Notes under the pieces: model-generated
What the model saw: the letters and a program-made list of their open reading frames with translations, nothing else
The model's database searches: none
Told to the model about the DNA's origin: nothing
From: JAGVGT01 sp963807225
GTDB taxonomy: Bacteria > Desulfobacterota > Desulfobulbia > Desulfobulbales > JAGXFP01
Assembly: GCA_963807225.1 (NCBI GenBank)
Contig: CAWEAD010000007.1
Coordinates: forward strand, 404,941-468,940
Direction: 5' to 3'
Length of the DNA: 64,000 nucleotides
Made by a program: the position numbers and the translations under genes
In this document: one piece after another, positions 34,916 through 44,411 of the stretch
Position numbering within the stretch: position 1 is the stretch's first letter
How the letters are laid out: every line of letters begins with the position of its first letter

Positions 34916-37699
34916 CGGCCCACCACGTCGACGCAACGATCACAAAGCTGGGGATGCTCCGGGCTGTCGCCCACCGAGACGGCCCTGGTCCAGCAGCGTT
35001 CGCATTTCATTCCCGGGGCCGCCCGAACCAGGACGACTAGTCCGGGAATCTCCTCGGCGGCCACCCCGCCGGAAGGTGGGGTATCGACCATGGTCAGTTC
35101 GGAGACAATGGCCGCGGTTTTGAGATTATCCAAGTTGGCGGCCAGAAATTCCTTAAGGTCGTCTCCGGCCGAGAAGATTACCTCGGCCTCCAGGGGATGT
35201 CCGATGATCTTCTCCTGCCGGGCCTGCTCCAGGACCCTGGTGATCTCACCCCGGACCTTGAGCAGCCGACTCCACTTATTATCAAGATCTGGCTGTTGCC
35301 ATTCGGGGTGGGCAGCCGGAAAAGCGGCCAGGGGGGCGGCGCTTTCCCGCTCAGCCAAGGGCGGCAGAAAATCCCAGGCCTCGGCGGCGGTGAAGGAAAG
35401 TACCGGCGCCATCAACCGCAGCAGACTGTCGGCCATTTCGTAGAGTACGGTCTGGGCCGAGCGCCGCTCGACCGAGGCCGTGCCCGAGGCATAGAGCCGG
35501 TCCTTGATGATATCGAGGTAAAGGGCACTCAGGGTAATGGTGCAGAAGTAGAGCAGGTTGTGAAAAACCGTATGAAATTCGAAGGTCTCGTAACCTTTGG
35601 CCACCTTGAACTTAAGTTGTTCCAGTTGCGAGAGAGCCCATCGGTCGAGTTCGCTCAGCTCGTCAAAGTCCAGACAGTCGACCGCCGGGTCGAAATCGCT
35701 GAGGTTGCCGAGCAGATAACGAATGGTGTTTCTGATCTTGCGATAGGCATCGGAGAGTTGCCGGATGATGTTATCGGAGATCTTGATGTCGTCGCGGTAA
35801 TCCTCCGAGGCGACCCAAAGGCGAAGAATCTCGGCTCCGTGCTGCTTGATGATCTTCTCCGGGGCGATGACATTTCCGACCGACTTGGACATCTTCCGCC
35901 CCTGTTCGTCGACCACGAAGCCGTGGGTCAGGACGCAGCGATAAGGGGCGCGCCCGCGGGTACCAACCGAGGCCAGCAGAGAACTCTGGAACCAGCCGCG
36001 ATGCTGGTCGCTGCCCTCGAGATAAAGGTCGGCCGGGGAAGAGAGTTCGGGACGCAACTCCAGCACCGCGGCATGGCTGGTACCGGAATCGAACCAGACA
36101 TCGAGGATATCCTCTTCCTTGGCGAACTCCCGCCCGCCGCAATGGCCGCATACAGTTTTCGCCGACCAGAAAATCCTCGACCGGATGGGAAAACCAGGCA
36201 TCGGCCCCCTCGGCCCGGAACAGTTCGTCGATCCGATCGTTGATCGCCTGGTCGTTCCGCACTTTGCCGCAGGTGCGACAAAGGATGGCGGTGATCGGCA
36301 CCCCCCAGGCGCGCTGGCGCGACAGACACCAGTCCGGCCGGGTCTCGACCATGCCGTAGATCCTTTCCATACCCCAGTGCGGCACCCACTTCACCTCGCG
36401 GATGGCGGCCAGCGCCTTCTCCCGCAGTCCGTTTTCTTCCATGGAGATGAACCACTGCTCGGTGGCCCGGAAAATCACCGGTTTCTTGCAGCGCCAGCAA
36501 TGGGGGTAGGAATGGGTGAGCGGCGCCTGATGCACCAGATGTCCGCTCCGGGACAGATCCTCGCAGATCACCGGGTTGGCCTTCCAGATGAAGAGGCCGG
36601 CATAGGGTCCGGCCTCTTCGGTGAAGACTCCGCCGCTGTCCACCGGCGAGAGGACCTCAAGGTTGTAGCGCAGGCCGGTCAGGTAGTCTTCCCGACCGTG
36701 GCCGGGAGCGGTATGCACGCAGCCGGTGCCGGTGTCGAGGGTGACATAATCGGCCAGGACGATCAGCGACTGCCGGTCCAGAAAGGGATGGCGGCAATGT
36801 TTCCCTTCCAGGAGCCGGGCCGAAAAGGTGGCCAGAATCCGGTAATCTTTCAGGCCGAAGACCTGAAAGGCCTTCTCGACCAGTTCTTCAGCCATGATCC
36901 AGACCTCGTCGCCGGTCTCGACCGCGGCGTAGGTGAAATCCGGATGCAGGGCCACGGCCAGGTTGGCCGGCAGGGTCCAGGGAGTGGTGGTCCAGATCAC
37001 CACCGCCACCTTTTTATCGGCCAGCGCGGGAATAATCGCGCCGAGATCGTCGGCCAGCGGAAATTTTACATAGATCGAAGTGGAGGTGTGGTTCTCATAC
37101 TCCACCTCGGCCTCAGCCAGGGCGGTATGACAGGAGGGGCACCAGTGCACCGGCTTCTTGCTGCGGGTCACCGCCCCGGAGATCAGAAAGTGGTTGAACT
37201 CCCGGGCGATCGCCGCCTCATAGGAATAGTCGATGGTCAGATAGGGTTGCTCCCAGTCGCCCAAGACACCCAGGCGGCGAAACTCGGCGCGCTGGACGTC
37301 GATCCACTTCCGGGCATACTCGCGGCAGGCTTGGCGAAAAGTGAGCTTGTCAATCTCCTTCTTTTTCGCCCCCAGCTCCTTGTCGACATTGAGTTCGATC
37401 GGCAACCCATGGCAGTCCCAGCCCGGCACGAAAGAGCAGTGATGGCCGTTCATCCTCTTGGCCCGCAGGATGATGTCCTTGAGGATCTTGTTCAGAGCGT
37501 GGCCCATATGAAGATGGCCGTTGGCATAGGGCGGACCGTCATGAAGAATATAGGCGGGTCGACCGCTGGTCTCCGCCTGCACCTTCTCGTAGAGTTTCTC
37601 GTCTTCCCACTTCTGCAGCATTTCCGGCTCGCGCTGGGCCAGACTGGCCTTCATCTTGAACTCGGTCTGGGGCAGATTGAGCGTCGCCCGGTAATCCAT
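34912..37699 (-). CDS. ileS: Isoleucyl-tRNA synthetase, complete but interrupted by one frameshift
   Basis: Class I synthetase charging tRNA-Ile. The N-terminal part has the HIGH-type motif NGHLHMGHALNK, and the C-terminal part has KMSKS (GRKMSKSVGN) and the zinc site CERCWTR/CDRCVD. The reading frame changes at 36156-36159, where the coding strand has AAAA in GGCGAAAACTG. Removing one A restores VGETVCGHCGGREF and a continuous 928-residue protein, the family's normal size. The start at 37699 has GGGAGAAATT upstream. Because the gene is normally essential and only one base is wrong, a sequence error in a homopolymer is more likely than a true mutation. It overlaps lspA. Confidence 0.93.
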
Positions 37700-38111
37700 G
37701 AAATTTCTCCCGCAATTCTTAAGCCGAACGGATTTAAAGATCAGGCTGGAACCGTTGCCCCGCCTAGGAGCGGCCGGTCTGAGCATCCCGGCCGAAAACG
37801 TCCCGCTAAGATACCAGCTGAACCCCAAGTTGCAAGATTAAAGTTGCGGAATTTCACCGCTTTTTGTGGCATCACACCGATTGACATCGTCCTTCGGCTT
37901 GCCTATATTCATTTTTCAATCAACCGAAGATACCGGTCGAGAGAAAAGAGTTTTTTTAACCATGGCGCTCGCAAAGTTCAGAGAAAAATATCTTTTAACA
38001 TTAGCAACTTAACTCAGCGCTCTCCACAACCTCTGCGGTGAAACCGTAGTTTCGGCCTCGCCATCCACAATCTTACTTTTTAATAATTATTTCAAGCACG
38101 GGAGTATTCAC
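37700..38111. other. 412-bp divergent intergenic region between ileS and cooC
   Basis: No gene is seen. It contains a strong plus-strand promoter (37881-37909) and, around 38013-38045, a degenerate CTCTCCACAACCTCTGCGGTGAAACC stretch (split here: CTCTCCACAACC then TCTGCGGTGAAACC) resembling the dispersed element near 5484 and 38969. I found no T-box or other riboswitch on the ileS side. Confidence 0.5.
37881..37909 (+). promoter_or_regulatory. Strong sigma-70-like promoter upstream of the CooC-like gene
   Basis: A perfect TTGACA (37881-37886) and TATATT (37904-37909) are exactly 17 bases apart. It is about 200 bp upstream of the start codon, giving a long 5' leader. Confidence 0.6.
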
Positions 38112-38876
38112 ATGACCAAGGTAATAGCCCTGGCTGGCAAAGGCGGCACCGGCAAGACCACCGTATCCGCCCTGCTGGTCAAGTACCTGCGGGAGAAGCA
38201 ACTGACCCCGGTTCTGGCCGTCGACGCCGACTCCAACGCCAACCTCAACGAACTCCTGGGGCTCTCGGTCGAGTTGACCATCGGGCAGATCCGCAAGGAA
38301 CTAAAGAGTGAACTGCCGCCAAACATGACCCGCGATCAGTACATGGAGATGAAGATCCATCAAGCCCTGATCGAGGAATCCGGCTTCGACCTGCTGGCCA
38401 TGGGCCAACCCGACGGCCCCGGTTGTTACTGTGCCGCCAATCAGTATCTGGCCATGACCATGGATCATTTGGCCCCCAACTACCGTTATATCATTGTCGA
38501 CAATGAGGCCGGCATGGAGCATTTGAGCCGCATGAACCTGCGGGTCATCGACCTCCTGCTGGTTACCTCGGACCCTTCGGCCCGGGGCATTCTCACCGCC
38601 CGTCGCATCGCCGAACTGACCGGCCCCCTGGGCATCGAAATTAAGCAGCGCTGCCTGATTGTCAACCGAGTACCGGATCCGGCCCCCCCTGAACTGCTGG
38701 CCAAAATCGACGAGGCCGTCACCGGCAGCGACCTGCCCCTGGGCGGTCTGCTTTCGGCCAGCCCCGAACTGGTCGACCAGGAAATCTCCGGTCGCTCCTA
38801 TCTGGAGCTCCCCGCCACGGCGCCGGTGCTGGCCCAGGCCTATGCCATCTTCGACAACTGGATCGGTCGGGAATAA
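38112..38876 (+). CDS. cooC: CooC/AcsF-type nickel-insertion ATPase
   Basis: MinD-like ATPase of 254 residues that helps insert nickel into carbon monoxide dehydrogenase or acetyl-CoA synthase. The deviant Walker A is GKGGTGKTT (9-17), and a CxC nickel-site motif occurs in GPGCYCAAN. The phosphate-sensing region VDNEAGMEHLSR is also typical of CooC. GGGAG precedes the ATG. No CODH or other Wood-Ljungdahl gene is in this window, so the client enzyme is elsewhere; the next genes downstream are cell-division genes and not related. Confidence 0.88.
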   Translation: MTKVIALAGKGGTGKTTVSALLVKYLREKQLTPVLAVDADSNANLNELLGLSVELTIGQIRKELKSELPPNMTRDQYMEMKIHQALIEESGFDLLAMGQPDGPGCYCAANQYLAMTMDHLAPNYRYIIVDNEAGMEHLSRMNLRVIDLLLVTSDPSARGILTARRIAELTGPLGIEIKQRCLIVNRVPDPAPPELLAKIDEAVTGSDLPLGGLLSASPELVDQEISGRSYLELPATAPVLAQAYAIFDNWIGRE

Positions 38877-39205
38877 CCATATTGGCGTCGCAAAAAGCAT
38901 TTTTCTCCCCGGAGTACACCGAGGTCACAGGGTAAATCAAAGCCGATTCAACCGGTTGATTTTGTGCTCTCTGTGAACTCTGGGTTAAAATCTCGGTTTC
39001 TGCCGGTTTGCCAGCTCTTAAGAATATGGTTTAGCGATGGTCTGGTGCGGACGCCCGGTCAGGCGCGCCGATGCCAGACAAAAAAAGTGCGGATTTTTAA
39101 ATTAGTGCTATATTCAACGCCTTAACATAATTGGTATTTTTTATTTTCCCGCCGCTTAACGAGGCGACCCACCCCGGCCGCGCCTCATGCAAATTGGACG
39201 AAGCG
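38877..39205 (+). other. 329-bp gap between cooC and ftsE
   Basis: No gene is seen. It holds one copy of a dispersed 18-nt sequence (38969-38986) with a related inverted fragment near 38910-38930, and a TATATT at 39109-39114 that could be the -10 of an ftsE promoter, although its -35 is poor. Confidence 0.4.
38969..38986 (+). repeat. Dispersed intergenic repeat, copy 2 (CTCTGTGAACTCTGGGTT)
   Basis: Identical over 18 bases, in opposite orientation, to 5484-5501. Both copies lie between genes and resemble the low-complexity CTCTGTG elements scattered in many environmental genomes. Confidence 0.5.
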
Positions 39206-39925
39206 ATGCTGAAATCTTTTCCGGACGACCGCCCCCTGGTCGATATCGTCAAGGCCACCAAGGTTTACCCGCCCGACATCATCGCTATCCAGAACATCTC
39301 CCTGACCGTGGCCAAGGGGGAAATGCTCTTTCTCACCGGCATCAGCGGTGCAGGCAAGACCACCCTGCTCAAGCTGATCTGCGCCATCGAAAAAGCCACC
39401 AAAGGCGTTATTGAAGTGGCGGGGCTCGATCTGGCCCAAACCGGGCCGGCCGAAATCCAGCGCATGCGCCGCCAGATCGGCGTGGTCTACCAGGATTTCA
39501 AGATCCTGCCCAAGCATAGCGTTTTTCAGAATATCGCCATGCCCATGGAGGTGACCTATCGCGATCCCAGGGAAATCCGCCAGCGGGTCGACGAATTGCT
39601 TGACCACCTGCAACTGACCCATAAACGCAACATCCAGGCCGGCAAGCTGTCCCGCGGCGAACAGCAACGGGTGGCCATCGCCAGAGCCGCCGCCAATGCT
39701 CCGCCCCTGCTGCTGGCCGACGAACCGACCGGCAACCTTGACGCCGGGGTTTCTGAACTGGTCATGAGTCTTTTTGAAAAATTGAACCGGGATGGCTCCA
39801 CCCTGATCATCGCCAGCCACGACGAATCGATCTATCACAACACCCGCCACCGCAAAGTGGAACTGGAACACGGGCTTTTCGCCAGCCATGCCCTGCACAA
39901 GCAACTGCCGCTTATCGATCTGTGA
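39206..39925 (+). CDS. ftsE: Cell-division ABC transporter ATPase FtsE
   Basis: Cytoplasmic ATPase partner of FtsX; the complex drives periplasmic peptidoglycan hydrolase activation at the septum. The 239-residue protein has Walker A GISGAGKTT, the signature LSRGEQQRVAIARA, Walker B LLLADEPTGNLD and the switch His in IIASHDE. ATG at 39206 gives a normal N terminus, though its ribosome site is weak. It is first in ftsE-ftsX-envC-like-ctpA and is separated from ftsX by a 15-bp perfect hairpin. Confidence 0.93.
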   Translation: MLKSFPDDRPLVDIVKATKVYPPDIIAIQNISLTVAKGEMLFLTGISGAGKTTLLKLICAIEKATKGVIEVAGLDLAQTGPAEIQRMRRQIGVVYQDFKILPKHSVFQNIAMPMEVTYRDPREIRQRVDELLDHLQLTHKRNIQAGKLSRGEQQRVAIARAAANAPPLLLADEPTGNLDAGVSELVMSLFEKLNRDGSTLIIASHDESIYHNTRHRKVELEHGLFASHALHKQLPLIDL

Positions 39926-39932
39926 ACGAGAT

Positions 39933-39968
39933 GGCAGGTGATTCCGGTCTCGGCCGGAATCACCTGCC
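39933..39968 (+). repeat. Perfect 15-bp hairpin between ftsE and ftsX
   Basis: GGCAGGTGATTCCGG (39933-39947) and its exact complement (39954-39968) flank a 6-base loop TCTCGG. It starts 8 bases after the ftsE stop codon and ends 13 bases before the ftsX start, immediately before the GGAG of ftsX. No U-tract follows, so it is not a standard terminator; it could tune ftsX translation or mRNA processing. Confidence 0.8.
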
Positions 39969-39981
39969 CCGGAGAAACCAC

Positions 39982-40872
39982 ATGGGACACAAATCCTATT
40001 TCTACCTGAAGCAGATGGCCCTCAACGTCAGGCAAAACTGGCCGACCCAGCTCATGACCCTGCTGACCGTCAGCCTGTCGGTGCTGATCTTCTCCTTCTT
40101 TCTGCTGATCTACACCAACATCATCGCGGCCGGGGAACGACTGGGCGACGATCTGCGCCTGATCGTCTACCTTCAGGACGAGGTGGCGCCGGCAATGCAA
40201 CCCGTACTCACCAAGAAGATCAACGATTTCGGCGAAGTCGACAAGGTGGTCTTCATCTCCCGGGCCCAAGCCTTCAGCCGCCTGGAACAGCAACTGGCTT
40301 CCGAGAAGGACGTTCTGACCGACCTGGGCAACGACTTTCTGCCCCCTTCCATCGAGGTCTACCCTAGACGGAACCTGAATAATCTCACCCATCTGAAGGA
40401 GTTCTCCGATTACCTGGCCACCCTGCCGGGGGTCCAGAAGGTGCAATACGGTCAGAGCTGGGTGGAACGCTTCGGCTATTTCACCGAGCTGCTGCGGATC
40501 ATCGTTATCCTCAGCGGCGTGCTGCTGATCCTGGCCACCGTCTTCATGGTCTCCTATACGATCAGGTTGACCGTGGTGGCCAAGGAGGCCGAGCTGGAAG
40601 TCCTGCGTCTGGTCGGAGCCAGTAACCGTTACATCCAGACCCCTCTGCTCATTGAAGGAACCATGCAGGGGATTCTCGGCTCCGTGCTGGGCACCGGCCT
40701 GCTGTTCTCCATTTTCACCTGGACCAGGATGCACTTAAGCGGTCCCGGATTTCTCAACCTGCTCGACTTCACTTTTTTCCCGGCTTCGACCACGGTCCTG
40801 ATTATCGCCGCCGCCACTCTGCTCTGCGTCGGCGGCAGCTTGCTCTCGATCCGGAAATTCATGCGGATCTGA
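39982..40872 (+). CDS. ftsX: Cell-division permease-like protein FtsX
   Basis: Membrane partner of FtsE. The 296-residue protein has an N-terminal cytoplasmic stretch, a first helix (about 24-47), a periplasmic domain (about 50-170) that contacts the hydrolase activator, and three C-terminal helices (about 175-290). Between them is the conserved loop VVAKEAELEVLRLVGAS. ATG at 39982 has GGAG 9 bases upstream; longer in-frame starts fall inside the hairpin region. An envC-like gene, its expected partner, follows within 10 bp. Confidence 0.94.
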   Translation: MGHKSYFYLKQMALNVRQNWPTQLMTLLTVSLSVLIFSFFLLIYTNIIAAGERLGDDLRLIVYLQDEVAPAMQPVLTKKINDFGEVDKVVFISRAQAFSRLEQQLASEKDVLTDLGNDFLPPSIEVYPRRNLNNLTHLKEFSDYLATLPGVQKVQYGQSWVERFGYFTELLRIIVILSGVLLILATVFMVSYTIRLTVVAKEAELEVLRLVGASNRYIQTPLLIEGTMQGILGSVLGTGLLFSIFTWTRMHLSGPGFLNLLDFTFFPASTTVLIIAAATLLCVGGSLLSIRKFMRI

Positions 40873-40881
40873 ATCCTGCCG

Positions 40882-42114
40882 ATGTCCAGAATCACTCTCA
40901 TCATATTGCTTGCCCTGGCATTTACCGCCACCCCCCATCGGCTTAAAGCCGAATCCGTGGTTACCTTGGAGCGCAATCTGGCTGAGCAACAAAAGAAGAT
41001 CAAACGAGTCGGGGATGAAATCGACGATCATCGCGATCTGATTCGCGAGTCGCGAACCAAGGAAATCAATCTGCTCGGCCAACTGGAGATCCTTGATCAG
41101 GCCTTGAAAGAAGGCCATGACCGCCTGGAGACCCTGCACGGACAAACCGCCGAAAAGGAAGAGCTGCTCAAGGCGAAAAACGAGGAACTGGTGCAGGTCA
41201 CCGCCGCCAAGGAAAAGACCAAGGAGCATGTAAAAAATAGACTGGCGGCCTACTATCAAATGGGCGATATCGGCATCATAAACGTGACATTTTCGGCCAT
41301 GAAACTCCCCGACCTGCTAAATTTCCAGGAGTATTTCCTGGCCCTGGTCAACTATGACCGCCTGGTGTTCGCCGATTACCGCCAGGCCATCGAATCCCTG
41401 GTCAAGGTCCGGGAGGAGCTGCAGACGGAAAAAGAGGGATTGTTGGAGGTTATCGTCGCGGTCAAGAAGCAGGAAGAGCAACTGAACGATGTCCGCCGAG
41501 AGCGTCTGGCCCTGCTGGCTAGAGTCAACACCGAAAAGAAACTTTACCAGCGGGCTCTGACCGAAATGGAAGAAGCCTCTAACCGTCTGAACGAGACCAT
41601 GGCCGGCTTGCGGAAAAAATTGGCCCTCACCAAGCAGAACCAAGAAAGAGCCTTCTCTTCCCCCAAGAAACGACGACCCGGCACCAACACCGGTTTTGCC
41701 ACCATGAAAGGGCGCCTGTTACCGCCGGTGCGGGGAGCGGTCACCACCTTTTTCGGCAAGAATGACGAGGGCCGCTTCGGTCTGGCCACCTACGCCGACG
41801 GAATTGACATCAAGACCCTGGCCGGAGCGGAAATCACCGCCATCTATCAAGGAAAAGTAGCCTATGTCGGCCAGCTACGAGGCTACGGAAACCTTCTGAT
41901 CATCGATCACGGTCAGCAATATTATTCGCTGATTTCCCGCGCCGCCGAATTTTACAAGAAGGATGGAGACGAAGTCAAAACCGGCGAAGTCATCGGCATC
42001 ATGGATGACCAGGGTGGACTGCTGGGCGAGGGACTGCATTTTGAAATCCGCCGCGGGACCGAACCTGAAGATCCTCTGGATTGGGTAAACCGGGCCTTGC
42101 TGAACATCGATTAA
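40882..42114 (+). CDS. EnvC-like murein hydrolase activator (coiled coil plus degenerate LytM)
   Basis: Exported 410-residue protein: signal peptide (1-23), long coiled coil (about 26-245) and a C-terminal LytM/M23-like domain (about 275-405). The LytM domain lacks the zinc ligands: the first motif reads YADGIDIK where active enzymes have HxGxDxx, and the HxH pair is reduced to LHFEIR. That fits EnvC-type activators, which switch on amidases without cutting peptidoglycan themselves. Its position behind ftsEX supports this. No amidase gene is in the window. Confidence 0.9.
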   Translation: MSRITLIILLALAFTATPHRLKAESVVTLERNLAEQQKKIKRVGDEIDDHRDLIRESRTKEINLLGQLEILDQALKEGHDRLETLHGQTAEKEELLKAKNEELVQVTAAKEKTKEHVKNRLAAYYQMGDIGIINVTFSAMKLPDLLNFQEYFLALVNYDRLVFADYRQAIESLVKVREELQTEKEGLLEVIVAVKKQEEQLNDVRRERLALLARVNTEKKLYQRALTEMEEASNRLNETMAGLRKKLALTKQNQERAFSSPKKRRPGTNTGFATMKGRLLPPVRGAVTTFFGKNDEGRFGLATYADGIDIKTLAGAEITAIYQGKVAYVGQLRGYGNLLIIDHGQQYYSLISRAAEFYKKDGDEVKTGEVIGIMDDQGGLLGEGLHFEIRRGTEPEDPLDWVNRALLNID

Positions 42115-42147
42115 GCTCCGGCTCCGAGCCCAGTCTGCAATAATTGA

Positions 42148-42176
42148 TTGTACCCCGGTTCTCTCCATGCTAGATT
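42148..42176 (+). promoter_or_regulatory. Possible sigma-70 promoter of ctpA
   Basis: TTGTAC (42148-42153) and TAGATT (42171-42176) are 17 bases apart, in the 158-bp space between the envC-like gene and ctpA. It would allow ctpA expression independent of ftsEX. Confidence 0.4.
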
Positions 42177-42272
42177 ATTGGGTTACACTATTATGCTCAA
42201 ATCCGACCGGTACCGGTCGCCCGTAACCATCGGCTGCCAACAGCCCGGCCATAATTTCACAGGATTGTACCA

Positions 42273-43682
42273 ATGAAGAAAAACCGCCCAACCATTTCCC
42301 GAAAATTCCTGGCCTTCACCGTCCTGGTCATTCCCACCTTGGCTTGGTTACTATTATTGCAGAGCCCCGGAGCCACAGCCAGCACGCATGACACCTACCA
42401 GAGCCTGGAAGTATTTTCCAACGTCCTGAGCCTGATCCAGAAAAACTACGTGGAAGAGGTTGATACCACCGAGGTTTTGCAAGGCGCGATCAAAGGAATG
42501 CTGGCTTCCCTAGATCCCCACTCTTCCTACCTGAAACCCGATGATTTCAAGGAATTGAAGATGGAGACCAAGGGTAGCTTCACCGGGATCGGCATCGAAA
42601 TTACCATGAAGGATTCAATCCTCACCGTTGTCTCTCCGATCGAGGGCACCCCAGGCGACCGGGCTGGTTTAAAAGCAGGAGACAAAATCCTCCGGATCGA
42701 GAAAGAACCGACCAAGGATATGAGTTTGATGGAGGCGGTCAAAAAACTGCGCGGTCCCAAGGGTACCGAAGTGACGATTTCGGTCCTCCGCGAGGGCTGG
42801 AACGATCTGAAAAATTTCACCCTGGTCCGCGACGTCATCCCACTGCACAGCGTCAGATCCAAGATCCTGGAACCGGGCTACGATTATGTGCGGATCTCCA
42901 ATTTCCAGGCCAATACCACCAAGGACTTCAAAGATGCCATGCAGAAATTGGCCGATAAGGGGAAGATCCGTGGTTTGATCATCGATCTGCGCAACAACCC
43001 CGGCGGCCTCCTGGCCCAGTCGGTAAAAATCGCCGATGTCTTTATCGACGAAGGCATTATCGTCTCCACTAAGGGCAGGATCAAGGAGCAGAACACCGAG
43101 TATTTGGCCCGTCCTGACAGTGAACCCCATGACTACCCCATCGTCGTCCTGGTCAACGGCGGAAGCGCCAGCGCCTCGGAGATCGTTGCCGGTGCCCTCC
43201 AGGATCACAAGGCAGCCATCATTGTCGGCACACAGACCTTTGGCAAGGGCTCAGTTCAGACCATTATCCCGATGTCAAACGGCGCCGGACTGAGGCTGAC
43301 CACCGCCCGTTACTATACCCCCAGCGGCCGGTCCATTCAGGCCAAGGGCATCGAACCGGACATCGTGGTGGAAAGCCTGCTCCAGCCGGAGGCCCTGGAT
43401 ACCGACAAGAATGAAGATCGTCCCGAGATTCTAAGAGAGAAAGATCTGCTCCATCACATCACTGACGGGAATAAACCTGAGGCTAAGGAAAAGGCCAAGT
43501 CTGAAGCCAAGAATGAGAAGAGCGGCAAGGATAAAGACGCTCAGGAAAAGGTCGAGGACGAGGCCAAGGAAATTTCGGAACGGCTGGCCAAGGACAACCA
43601 GTTACGTAGCGCCCTGATGATCTTGAAGGGCCTGACTGTCTACGCTGAATACCAACTGGAGAATAGCACCAAAGCCAAATAA
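42273..43682 (+). CDS. ctpA: Carboxyl-terminal processing protease (S41 family)
   Basis: Periplasmic protease of 469 residues with an N-terminal signal/anchor (10-35), a PDZ domain (about 95-180, with GIGIEITMKD and AGLKAGDKIL) and an S41 catalytic domain. The nucleophile Ser is in NGGSASASEI and the general-base Lys in TFGKGSVQT. A Lys/Glu-rich charged linker (about 400-440) precedes a short C-terminal helix. CtpA enzymes often regulate peptidoglycan hydrolases, which matches the ftsEX-envC context. Confidence 0.96.
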   Translation: MKKNRPTISRKFLAFTVLVIPTLAWLLLLQSPGATASTHDTYQSLEVFSNVLSLIQKNYVEEVDTTEVLQGAIKGMLASLDPHSSYLKPDDFKELKMETKGSFTGIGIEITMKDSILTVVSPIEGTPGDRAGLKAGDKILRIEKEPTKDMSLMEAVKKLRGPKGTEVTISVLREGWNDLKNFTLVRDVIPLHSVRSKILEPGYDYVRISNFQANTTKDFKDAMQKLADKGKIRGLIIDLRNNPGGLLAQSVKIADVFIDEGIIVSTKGRIKEQNTEYLARPDSEPHDYPIVVLVNGGSASASEIVAGALQDHKAAIIVGTQTFGKGSVQTIIPMSNGAGLRLTTARYYTPSGRSIQAKGIEPDIVVESLLQPEALDTDKNEDRPEILREKDLLHHITDGNKPEAKEKAKSEAKNEKSGKDKDAQEKVEDEAKEISERLAKDNQLRSALMILKGLTVYAEYQLENSTKAK

Positions 43683-43723
43683 GGACGCATTCCGGCGTCC
43701 GCCACCGGAATACCGGAGCCCGG

Positions 43724-44308
43724 CTATGCCCGGGTTCCGGTCCCGCAGATCTCGTAATAATCCCGGCCGGCCAGATCGTTGATGACCACTGCGGGAAATC
43801 TCTCCACCTCGAAGCGGAACATGGCTTCGGGACCTGCGTCAGCAAAGGCCACCACCTCAGCCTTGACAACACTCTTGGAAAGCAGCGCCCCGGCCCCGGC
43901 TATGGAGGCCAGGTAGATTGCCCCATATTTGAGCATGGCCTCCTTGACCTGCGGGGAGCGCTTGCCCTTGCCCAGGGTGGCAGCCAGCCCCAGTTCCAAT
44001 AATCTCGGGGTGTAGGCATCCATCCGATAGCTGGTGGTGGGACCGGCCGAGCCGATGACCTGGCCCGGTTTGGCCGGGGTGGGGCCGACATAGTAAAGGA
44101 GCTGACCCTTGAGATCCACCGGCAGGGGTTGCCCCTGGTCCAGCAGGGCAATCATCCGGCGGTGGGTCTGATCCCGCCCGGTGAAGAGGTACCCGGTCAA
44201 GGCAACCAGATCACCGGCCTGCAGGGTTGCTGCCACCCCCGGCTGGAGGGGAATCTCAATTTCCCGAAAGCTGTCTAGAGCCCCGGACTGCACTTTCAGA
44301 AAGGACAT
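43724..44308 (-). CDS. Class I fumarate hydratase, beta subunit
   Basis: C-terminal-domain subunit of the two-part Fe-S fumarase (or tartrate dehydratase-like) enzyme. It has 194 residues with LTGYLFTGRDQTHRRM, YVGPTPAKPGQVIGSAGPTT, RMDAYTP and FAVVIND-like FPAVVINDLAG. ATG at 44308 is chosen; an upstream in-frame extension of 26 residues lacks family similarity. It lies about 100 bp after the alpha-subunit gene on the same strand. Fumarate is the likeliest substrate in this lineage, but L-tartrate cannot be excluded. Confidence 0.9.
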   Translation of the reverse strand: MSFLKVQSGALDSFREIEIPLQPGVAATLQAGDLVALTGYLFTGRDQTHRRMIALLDQGQPLPVDLKGQLLYYVGPTPAKPGQVIGSAGPTTSYRMDAYTPRLLELGLAATLGKGKRSPQVKEAMLKYGAIYLASIAGAGALLSKSVVKAEVVAFADAGPEAMFRFEVERFPAVVINDLAGRDYYEICGTGTRA

Positions 44309-44411
44309 AATCTTGGCCCGGTTTCCGGCCAGCGGCCGAAATTTAAAATTATGAATTAAGAATGCAGAATGAAAAGCTTTGGGCACTTTAAACTTTCAAC
44401 AATAGGCACTT

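Noticed and set aside
36075..36095. tRNA-like GGAATCGAACC string
   Set aside because: It lies inside ileS coding sequence and has no cloverleaf context.
37700..37880. T-box leader upstream of ileS
   Set aside because: No T-box sequence or antiterminator/terminator pair was seen on the minus strand before ileS.
36119..38041. 640-codon plus-strand frame opposite ileS
   Set aside because: Shadow of ileS; the real gene with HIGH and KMSKS motifs is on the minus strand.
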